64,000 nt of DNA, taken from the NCBI RefSeq assembly GCF_037203765.1, contig NZ_JBBCAS010000006.1, positions 1 through 64,000 on the forward strand, written 5' to 3'. Made by a program: the position numbers and the translations under genes. The notes beneath the pieces are model-generated. The model was not told where the DNA came from, made no database searches, and saw only the letters and a program-made list of their open reading frames with translations. The DNA is from Sediminicola sp037203765 (GTDB lineage Bacteria > Bacteroidota > Bacteroidia > Flavobacteriales > Flavobacteriaceae). This document shows, in pieces, positions 58,537 through 64,000 of this stretch. Numbering within the stretch: the first letter of the stretch is position 1; each line of letters starts with the position of its first letter.

Positions 58537-60369
58537 ATGGGCCTTGTAACCGCGAAGGAAGTAGCGAAAGCTATTCGTATTGATAAGTATGGCGTTTTGG
58601 GTACATTTATGGGGTGGTTCCTCATGAAGGTAACCAGATTATCCAGTATCAATAAATTTTATAAAGACCATCAACATTTAGAGGGAACTGCTTTTCTGGA
58701 TGCCATTTTGGAGCATTACCAGATCAAATTTGAGATCCCTGAAGAAGATTTTAAACGGTTGCCCAAAGAGGGGGCATATATTACCATTAGTAACCATCCA
58801 TTGGGGGGTATAGACGGGGTGCTTTTATTAAAATTATTATTGCAACACCGTCAGGATTTTAAGATCATTGCCAATTTCCTATTGTACCGCATAGCACCAA
58901 TGGCGCCCTATATCATGCCTGTCAATCCTTTTGAAAACCATAAGGACGCAAAAAGTAGTATTGCAGGCTTTAAAAGTGCCATGGGCCATTTACGGGATGG
59001 CCACCCTTTGGGAATATTCCCAGCTGGGGAAGTATCTACGTATAGGGACGGCAAGTTGATCGTGGACAAACCTTGGGAGGAAGCGGCCCTAAAGCTTATC
59101 AGAAAAGCAGAAGTACCCGTTGTTCCCATATATTTCCACGCCAAGAACAGTAGAATGTTCTACCACCTTTCCAAAATCAGCGATATTTTTAGAACCGCCA
59201 AATTACCTTCGGAAGTGACCACGCAAAGGAACAGGGTCATTAAGGTAAGGATAGGTCACCCTATTTCTGTCTCAACACAAAATGAGCAGGACACCCTGGA
59301 GGAATTCACGGATCTTTTGAGGAGGAAGACCTATATATTGTCCAATGCCTACGAGAGGGAAAGTCTTTTGGGGAAGGTCCCTACCACCCTGAAGATTCCA
59401 AAGGCCCCCAAGAAGATTGCCACCGCCGTACGTACTGAGATCATTCAAGAGGAAATTGAGCGCCTAAGGGAAAAGGACTGCAGATTGTTGCAGAGCAAGA
59501 ATTACGAGGTATTTCTGGCCACGGCCAAGGACATGCCCTTTATATTACAAGAGATTGGAAGGCAAAGGGAAGTTACTTTTAGAGCAATAGGGGAGGGTAC
59601 CAATAAATCTATCGATCTGGATAGTTTTGATGAATATTACCACCATCTGTTTTTATGGGATGATGAGGATAAGGCCATTGTTGGAGCCTATAGGATGGGA
59701 ATGGGCTCTGAAATTTTTGATAAATACGGTATTGATGGCTTTTATTTACAGGATCTGTTCCGATTGGAACCTGAACTGTACGAGATGATGCGCCAGTCCA
59801 TTGAAATGGGCCGCGCCTACATTGTCAAGGAGTATCAGCAAAAACCCATGCCACTTTTCCTGCTGTGGAAAGGAATTGTGCATACCACCCTGCGATATCC
59901 AGAACACAAATACCTTATTGGAGGGGTAAGCATCAGCAACCAGTTCTCAAACTTTTCAAAATCCCTGATGATCGAGTTTATGAAATCGAACTACTGGGAT
60001 CCTTATGTGGCCCAGTATATTAGACCTAAAAAGGATTTTAAGGTTAAGCTGAACGATGCCGACAAGGAATTCGTATTCGATGAAACCCAAGCGGATCTGA
60101 ACAAGTTCGACCGATTGATTGATGAGGTAGAACCAGGAGCACTGCGTTTACCGGTATTGATCAAAAAATATATCAAGCAGAATGCGAAAGTAGTTGCCTT
60201 TAATGTTGATCCCCTGTTCAATAATTCTGTGGATGGGTTGATGTACATCAAAATTGCCGATTTACCGGAGAGTACGGTTAAACCGGTCATGGAGGAATTT
60301 CAGGCAGAATTGGAACGGAAGTTGGCAGAAGCGCAACAAAATGAAAACGGTGATATATCAATGGATTAG
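58537..60369 (+). CDS. OlsF-like two-domain acyltransferase (PlsC-type plus GNAT-type)
   Basis: 610 residues. The N-terminal ~260 residues are PlsC-like: ITISNHPLGGIDGVLLLK has the NHx4D motif and LGIFPAGEVSTYRDGKL the FPxGxxS motif. The C-terminal ~330 residues are an OlsB/GNAT-type acyl transferase (FLATAKDMPFILQEIGRQRE, YRMGMGSEIFDKYGIDGFYL). Together they would make an amino-acid lipid: the GNAT half adds 3-hydroxy fatty acid to an amine and the PlsC half adds the second acyl chain. Flavobacterium OlsF makes ornithine lipids this way. A glycine lipid is an alternative. It ends 25 bases before a perfect hairpin. Confidence 0.88.
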   Translation: MGLVTAKEVAKAIRIDKYGVLGTFMGWFLMKVTRLSSINKFYKDHQHLEGTAFLDAILEHYQIKFEIPEEDFKRLPKEGAYITISNHPLGGIDGVLLLKLLLQHRQDFKIIANFLLYRIAPMAPYIMPVNPFENHKDAKSSIAGFKSAMGHLRDGHPLGIFPAGEVSTYRDGKLIVDKPWEEAALKLIRKAEVPVVPIYFHAKNSRMFYHLSKISDIFRTAKLPSEVTTQRNRVIKVRIGHPISVSTQNEQDTLEEFTDLLRRKTYILSNAYERESLLGKVPTTLKIPKAPKKIATAVRTEIIQEEIERLREKDCRLLQSKNYEVFLATAKDMPFILQEIGRQREVTFRAIGEGTNKSIDLDSFDEYYHHLFLWDDEDKAIVGAYRMGMGSEIFDKYGIDGFYLQDLFRLEPELYEMMRQSIEMGRAYIVKEYQQKPMPLFLLWKGIVHTTLRYPEHKYLIGGVSISNQFSNFSKSLMIEFMKSNYWDPYVAQYIRPKKDFKVKLNDADKEFVFDETQADLNKFDRLIDEVEPGALRLPVLIKKYIKQNAKVVAFNVDPLFNNSVDGLMYIKIADLPESTVKPVMEEFQAELERKLAEAQQNENGDISMD

Positions 60370-60394
60370 CTCAACTGGGAACATCACCAAGAAC

Positions 60395-60432
60395 AACACC
60401 AAGGTCCAAGTTTTAACTTGGACCTTGGTGTT
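60395..60432. terminator. Perfect 16-bp hairpin after the OlsF-like gene
   Basis: AACACCAAGGTCCAAG (60395-60410) pairs fully with CTTGGACCTTGGTGTT (60417-60432) around TTTTAA. No T-tract follows, so it may be a factor-assisted terminator or mRNA-stability element. The last two bases belong to the stop codon of the convergent GNAT gene. Confidence 0.7.
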
Positions 60433-60919
60433 ATATACCTACAGTGGTACTACGGCGTTCAAACAGAACATTGTCCTTCCAGATCCCATGAAGTTGGGCA
60501 ACACGTTCCCGGTGTCCTATTCTTCTGAATCCCATTTTTTCATGGAGAAGGATGCTCCCTTTGTTTTCTGGAAAAATCCCTGATTGCAGGGTCCAGTAAC
60601 CTTCTTTTTCACTTTCCTGGATAAGTCGCTGAAGTAATAGTTTGCCAACGCCCAAACCTCTGCTCTTTGCGCCTACATAAACACTTACCTCCGCCACTCC
60701 GCCATATACGCAACGGCCCGATACAGGGGAAAGTGCTGCCCACCCCACTATTTGATGGTCTTGTAAGGCGACCAATCGGCATTGGACCAGATGGTTGCCG
60801 TCCCAATGTGCATAGGTGGGCACCTTTGTTTCGAAGGTGGCAAAACCTGTCGCCATGCCCTCGGCATAAATGGCAGCAACCTGCTCCCAGTCTGCTGCGA
60901 TCATTGTCCTGATCTCCAT
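60431..60919 (-). CDS. GNAT acetyltransferase, phosphinothricin/arsinothricin type (ArsN1-like)
   Basis: 162 residues from the ATG at 60919 (MEIRTMIAADWEQVAAIYAE). The PAT-type GNAT pattern is clear: VAEVSVYVGAKSRGLGVGKL is the CoA loop and SGIFPENKGSILLHEKMGFR with ERVAQLHGIWKDNVLFERRS the C-terminal signature of PAT/ArsN1 enzymes. These acetylate phosphinothricin or arsinothricin. The gene is the last of a three-gene run with an ArsR regulator, 10 bases after DUF6428, which makes arsinothricin resistance the better guess. Confidence 0.83.
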   Translation of the reverse strand: MEIRTMIAADWEQVAAIYAEGMATGFATFETKVPTYAHWDGNHLVQCRLVALQDHQIVGWAALSPVSGRCVYGGVAEVSVYVGAKSRGLGVGKLLLQRLIQESEKEGYWTLQSGIFPENKGSILLHEKMGFRRIGHRERVAQLHGIWKDNVLFERRSTTVGI

Positions 60920-60929
60920 AATATAAAGA

Positions 60930-61421
60930 TTAGCAGCAACCGCTCCCTGGGGCACATGCATTGGTAGCATTTGCCTCTACGGATATTTCCGGAACGCCAC
61001 AGGTCTCTTTCGCCTTACAGTCGGTCTTCTCAACACCCAAACGAAGCAAGAGGGTATCCCCTTGGGTTTCATGGTCGTTCACAAATAATTGTGCGGTGTG
61101 GAAGTCGGGGTTACTGTATTCAAACTTAACTTCTGCATCCTTTACCATGGGCTTTATTCGGTCTACCTTGGAAAGAATGCCCATCGCTTTGTAGGCCGAC
61201 ATATAATCGCGCTTGTCCTTTTCGGATGGACTCTCCCAAAGTTGTATGATGGTTTCTTTCCAGTAATCGGTTCCGGCGCCACAATCGACCGAATCAATGG
61301 TCATATTTTTTACCTCTGTGATATGGTAATTGGCACCTACATGCTTACCGGGCTTGTATTCAAATACAAGGCTCTTGTTCGGGTTTTCTTTTAGGAGTGA
61401 TAAAAATTCTGAAGTCTTCAT
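60930..61421 (-). CDS. DUF6428 family protein with a C-terminal Cys cluster
   Basis: 163 residues. The N-terminal ~120 residues are the DUF6428 domain (LVFEYKPGKHVGANYHITEV, then a DCGAGTDYWKETIIQLWES segment). The C-terminus has many cysteines (EKTDCKAKETCGVPEIS, NACAPGSGCC), as expected of a protein that binds arsenite or another soft metal. It is 19 bases after arsR and 10 bases before the ArsN1-like gene. DUF6428 genes are, in my recollection, recurrent companions of arsR in Flavobacteriaceae. Confidence 0.85.
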   Translation of the reverse strand: MKTSEFLSLLKENPNKSLVFEYKPGKHVGANYHITEVKNMTIDSVDCGAGTDYWKETIIQLWESPSEKDKRDYMSAYKAMGILSKVDRIKPMVKDAEVKFEYSNPDFHTAQLFVNDHETQGDTLLLRLGVEKTDCKAKETCGVPEISVEANATNACAPGSGCC

Positions 61422-61440
61422 AGTTTTTAGGATTATGATA

Positions 61441-61764
61441 TTAACAGCAGTTCGCCTGCGTAGTGTTGAAAAATTTGTTCAGTTGTGATTGGATTTGTTT
61501 CCATTTGATTACATCGAGGCAATAGCACACCGTCTTGCCATCAATTTCCCCCTTAAGAAGCCCTATACTCTTGAGCTCTTTCAAATGTTGGGATATGGTG
61601 GGTTGTGCCAGTCCAATTTCCGCTACAATGTCATTGCATATACAAGATTGTTGTTGGCTGATATATTCAATGATTGCAATACGGGCAGGATTGGACAATA
61701 CCTTAAAGATCGAGGCAAGCTCATTCTGTTCCGAAGTGAAAATCTGTGTCTTGGTAGTGCCCAT
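61441..61764 (-). CDS. arsR: ArsR family transcriptional repressor
   Basis: 107 residues from the ATG at 61764 (MGTTKTQIFTSEQNELAS). The winged-helix domain is clear (IFKVLSNPARIAIIEYISQQ, AEIGLAQPTISQHLKELKS). The sensor site is SCICND, a C-x-C like the arsenite site of ArsR, and the C-terminal CC (TTQANCC) may add ligands. It should repress its own operon and release on arsenite. The ATG at 61764 lies 12 bases after the palindrome ATATTGCAATAT. A longer frame to 61818 runs through this operator and is rejected. Confidence 0.92.
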   Translation of the reverse strand: MGTTKTQIFTSEQNELASIFKVLSNPARIAIIEYISQQQSCICNDIVAEIGLAQPTISQHLKELKSIGLLKGEIDGKTVCYCLDVIKWKQIQSQLNKFFNTTQANCC

Positions 61765-61775
61765 GTAATATTTAT

Positions 61776-61787
61776 ATATTGCAATAT
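61776..61787. promoter_or_regulatory. Putative ArsR operator
   Basis: ATATTGCAATAT is a perfect 12-base palindrome 12 bases before the arsR start. Arsenic-sensing repressors of this family bind AT-rich palindromes at this position. Confidence 0.55.
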
Positions 61788-61804
61788 TACGATAATAAAT
61801 CGAA

Positions 61805-61835
61805 TAAAAAAAAGTCAAGCTGTAGTGACTTGACT
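61805..61835 (-). terminator. Terminator of the LEA-like/TM2 gene
   Basis: AGTCAAG (61813-61819) pairs with CTTGACT (61829-61835); on the minus strand the stem is followed by eight T residues. It lies 10 bases after the stop of the TM2 gene and 41 bases upstream of arsR's start. Confidence 0.8.
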
Positions 61836-61844
61836 CTCCTATGT

Positions 61845-62540
61845 CTAGAACCAGGGTTTACGTCCTACTTGATAGGTGTTGTAAAAATCCGCATCTGATT
61901 TTGTCAGGTAGATAATCCCTTCAATAAGGCCAATTGCCCAAGTGGCAACCAATATAAAGCTACCAAAGAAAAAACATGTTGTTGCGTATCCAATAATTGA
62001 AATAACTAAAAGTGTTATCCCTTCTTTTTGATAACCCAGTATAAATTTGTGGATTCCAAGATGACCAAAAATAATAGCTAATATCCCGGCTAGTATTTTT
62101 TTATTGTCGCCACCAGCACTTTTAAAACCGTCAGAAAATTCTTGGGCTGTTTTTTTGGCTTCTTCCTTAAATTCATGCGCAGTATCTTTGGCCTCTTCCT
62201 TAAAATCCTTGGCGGATTTTTTGGCTTCTTCAAAAGTCTCTTTGGCACCTTCCTTAAATTCTTTGGCTGTTTCTTTTGTCTCCTGCTTTAAATCTGCTGC
62301 TTTCTTTTTGGAGTCGTCCATGGTTTTCTTGGACCCGGTCTTCGCCTTGGTGGCCTTATTTGCTGCTTTGGCTCCTGCGGCTTTGGTAGTTTTCTTGGCA
62401 GCGTCCGCTGCTTCCTGGGTTTTGCTCTTGGCTTTTGTCACCTTCTTTTTGGCGGTCTCACCAGTTTTTTTTGCGGCCTTTTTTGCTCCCTCCAAGGAGT
62501 CTTTGGCCTTATCGCCTAAATCTTTGTTTTCTTCTGCCAT
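61845..62540 (-). CDS. LEA-like repeat protein fused to a TM2 domain
   Basis: 231 residues. Residues about 1-140 are Lys/Ala/Glu-rich and periodic with an 11-residue unit, for example KDFKEEAKDTA, HEFKEEAKKTA and QEFSDGFKSAG, as in group 3 LEA and apolipoprotein-like amphipathic helices. The C-terminal ~85 residues are a TM2 domain with two helices (LAGILAIIFGHLGIHKFILG, GITLLVISIIGYATTCFFFG). TM2 proteins of this kind usually have no long N-terminal helical part. The helical repeats could bind membranes or stabilise proteins on drying or salt stress. It ends in a strong terminator. Confidence 0.85.
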   Translation of the reverse strand: MAEENKDLGDKAKDSLEGAKKAAKKTGETAKKKVTKAKSKTQEAADAAKKTTKAAGAKAANKATKAKTGSKKTMDDSKKKAADLKQETKETAKEFKEGAKETFEEAKKSAKDFKEEAKDTAHEFKEEAKKTAQEFSDGFKSAGGDNKKILAGILAIIFGHLGIHKFILGYQKEGITLLVISIIGYATTCFFFGSFILVATWAIGLIEGIIYLTKSDADFYNTYQVGRKPWF

Positions 62541-62592
62541 GGTTGCTTATTGATGGTTAATAGGTCTCCTAAAAGTAGTAATTATTTCATTA

Positions 62593-62979
62593 TCAAAGAA
62601 ATGCTTTGTCAATGGGTTCCCATAGTTCCAATTTGTTGCCTTCCGGATCCAGTATCCACCCAAATTTACCATACTCGTATTCCTGTATTTCTCCTACGAC
62701 GGTAACCCCTTCCTTCTTCAAGACTTCCAGTAATTCTACCAAATTTTCCACCCTGAAATTCATCATAAATTGCTTTTGACTGGGCTCGAAATAGGTGGTA
62801 TCCTCGTTCATGGGACTCCATTGTGTGGAACAGTCGTTCCCTTCTTTGTCCTTCCACCAAAAAGTGCAACCGTATTGGTCAGTGTTTAGGCCTAAATGGG
62901 TATTGTACCATTGTTTGGTACTATTTGGATCTTTGGATTTGAAGAAAAAGCCTCCCAGGCCCGTTACTCTTTTTTTCAT
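62593..62979 (-). CDS. VOC family protein
   Basis: 128 residues. It opens with a first beta unit (VTGLGGFFFKSKDPNSTKQW) and has FWWKDKEGNDCSTQWSPM as central strand. The C-terminal FGWILDPEGNKLELWEPID is the VOC signature with a Glu metal ligand. Substrate unknown. The gene is encoded alone, 11 bases after the DUF1801-like gene. Confidence 0.82.
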   Translation of the reverse strand: MKKRVTGLGGFFFKSKDPNSTKQWYNTHLGLNTDQYGCTFWWKDKEGNDCSTQWSPMNEDTTYFEPSQKQFMMNFRVENLVELLEVLKKEGVTVVGEIQEYEYGKFGWILDPEGNKLELWEPIDKAFL

Positions 62980-62989
62980 GTGTGTCGAT

Positions 62990-63358
62990 TTAGATTAGTT
63001 TGTCTTTTTGATATAATTGTACACCTAGGGAAACCATATTATTTAATTCATGAACCATAGCCTGGTCCATCTTTTTGAAGTGAAAGCAACTTTTTCCCTT
63101 AAGGCATTTTTGCATGGCCTGCGACAGCGGTTCAAATTGCTTGGGATGTGTATATATTGGAAAAAAATAGAAGCGTATGTCCTTGGGCTTGGGTACTACA
63201 CTGGCAAAATAAAATCCGTCTACTTTTTGTCTCCCTTGCATGGCGGGTATAGTTCCGCAAACCTCAAATTCCTCAGGGGTATCCTTGCGTACCCTTAATG
63301 GCGGAATGTGCGATTTTAGAAGGCGGTGGAGTTTTTTTTGAATTTCAATCAGTTCCAT
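62990..63358 (-). CDS. Small protein, DUF1801/YdhG-like fold (tentative)
   Basis: 122 residues. The pattern VCGTIPAMQGRQKVDGFYFA, VVPKPKDIRFYFFPIYTHPK and CLKGKSCFHFKKMDQAMVHE resembles DUF1801/YdhG proteins, which have an antiparallel sheet with Phe- and Lys-rich strands, but I am not certain. The function is unknown. It precedes the VOC gene on the same strand by 10 bases and follows the DUF2911 gene by about 20. Confidence 0.6.
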   Translation of the reverse strand: MELIEIQKKLHRLLKSHIPPLRVRKDTPEEFEVCGTIPAMQGRQKVDGFYFASVVPKPKDIRFYFFPIYTHPKQFEPLSQAMQKCLKGKSCFHFKKMDQAMVHELNNMVSLGVQLYQKDKLI

Positions 63359-63378
63359 GGCATGGGTTCAATGGCTTT

Positions 63379-64000
63379 TTATTGTTGTAGGGATGCTATG
63401 AGCTTTTCATTGAGCCGCACATAATCCATATTTTCCCCTATTCGTGCCAGTTCCATGGATTTCTTGGCCGTAGCAAGTGCTCGCTTTATGTCCCCGTTTT
63501 TGGCCTGTATTTTGGCCTTTAAATGGAATTCCCAATACTTTTGCTCTCCACTTCCTGTAATGGCTTTGTCTATCCATTGCAGGGCCAGTTCTGGGTCACG
63601 GTCCGTATCATAATAGTAAGAGGCACCATAATAATAGCTAACGGGATTTTCAGGTGTCCCATCCATCAATTTGGCCTTGATTTCTTTCATGACCTTACCG
63701 TCCACATCGGATTCAATGCTGAACATGGCTTTGGTGTGTTCCCATTTCAGATTCAGGTTGGCCGAATTGCTGGTGAAGTCCGAAAAGCTTATGGTAAAGG
63801 TTTCATAGTGGCTACTGGGATGTTTTACCGGGACATCAAACCGCAATTGGTCTTCTTTGGGATCATAGCCCAAGGCTCCCCACCAGCTGAGGTTCTTACT
63901 TAATATTATGGTGGCTGTTTCTTCTGTAAATATGGTGTAAAGGGCATATTCCCCTGCAGGAACGGCATTGCCATTGAGTTTTACATCTTCACTGAAACTT
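63379..64000 (-). CDS. DUF2911 domain protein with TPR-like C-terminus (partial)
   Basis: The reading frame runs off the window at 64000, so the N-terminus is missing. The visible part reads VPAGEYALYTIFTEETATII, LSKNLSWWGALGYDPKED and FSDFTSNSANLNLKWEHTKA, the DUF2911 family pattern. The C-terminal ~75 residues (LQWIDKAITGSGEQKYWEFH, IQAKNGDIKRALATAKKSME) form a TPR-like helical pair. Members are exported in Bacteroidota; no function is known. A Met at 63873 is internal to the domain and not the start. Confidence 0.85.
   Translation of the reverse strand, partial: SFSEDVKLNGNAVPAGEYALYTIFTEETATIILSKNLSWWGALGYDPKEDQLRFDVPVKHPSSHYETFTISFSDFTSNSANLNLKWEHTKAMFSIESDVDGKVMKEIKAKLMDGTPENPVSYYYGASYYYDTDRDPELALQWIDKAITGSGEQKYWEFHLKAKIQAKNGDIKRALATAKKSMELARIGENMDYVRLNEKLIASLQQ

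Noticed and set aside
61765..61818. N-terminal extension of ArsR
   Set aside because: It covers the AT-rich palindrome and promoter; MGTTKTQ at 61764 is a normal ArsR start.
1..64000. CRISPR arrays, rRNA genes, prophage or insertion sequences
   Set aside because: I looked for regular repeats, rRNA signatures and transposase or integrase motifs and found none.

Overview
The window comes from a member of the Bacteroidota, almost certainly a (probably marine) Flavobacteriaceae. The support is: moderate-to-low GC by eye; gene families typical of that group (MoaC-MogA fusion, RimB-RimK fusion, NAD-dependent threonine dehydrogenase of the epimerase type, OlsF-like two-domain acyltransferase, paired DUF1501/DUF1800 proteins, DUF2911, DUF5362, DUF6428); many lipoproteins with short Cys lipoboxes; a C-terminal segment resembling a type IX secretion signal; and several TAnnTTTG -7 promoter boxes. 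I cannot name the genus. The window is gene-dense and chromosomal, with no rRNA, CRISPR array, prophage or insertion sequence that I can recognise.

Layout. 0.1-4.2 kb: tRNA-Arg(CCU), a DUF4202 protein, then siroheme and molybdenum-cofactor genes (precorrin-2 dehydrogenase, moeA, moaE, moaC-mogA), which looks like part of a nitrate/nitrite assimilation or molybdoenzyme locus. 5.3-9.8 kb: a translationally coupled polyamine operon (arginine decarboxylase, agmatinase, deoxyhypusine-synthase homologue) followed by an acidic small protein and an RMD1/DUF155 membrane protein; the likely end product is homospermidine. 9.9-18.4 kb: housekeeping and envelope genes (VOC protein, RimB-RimK, threonine dehydrogenase, lipoprotein, NTF2-like, TPR protein, YeeZ-like oxidoreductase, membrane M28 peptidase, CBS-domain protein). 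18.5-24.8 kb: zinc-ribbon protein, ChaN-like protein, a YjdI-CDGSH iron-sulfur fusion, and a TetR-controlled redox operon (carboxymuconolactone-decarboxylase-like, EthD, DsbA/FrnE) in which two copies of one palindrome mark the operator. 25-31.9 kb: a run of lineage-specific lipoproteins and secreted proteins, a short SSB, an M28 peptidase and small basic or His-rich proteins.

31.9-44.3 kb: PAP2 phosphatase, HDAC-like deacylase, Tex, MetG, the DUF1501/DUF1800 export pair, YraN, an ACT-domain protein and a thioredoxin-fold protein. 44.4-54.9 kb: a DNA-repair block on the minus strand. The four-gene ligase-associated DNA damage response module (MBL exonuclease, ATP-dependent ligase, Lhr-type helicase, PdeM-type phosphoesterase) runs into a class V aminotransferase and then Mfd. 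A repeat element sits between helicase and pdeM. 55-64 kb: TerB-like protein, fructose-1,6-bisphosphatase, GNAT, aspartate kinase, OlsF-like acyltransferase, a compact arsenic-type operon (arsR, DUF6428, ArsN1-like acetyltransferase), a LEA-like/TM2 fusion, two small enzymes and a DUF2911 protein cut by the window end.

The best leads for new biology are the two-site TetR operon, the aminotransferase coupled to the ligase-associated repair module, the deoxyhypusine-synthase homologue in a polyamine operon, the pump-less ars operon and the LEA-like/TM2 protein. All functional names rest on motif recognition by eye; no database search was possible.
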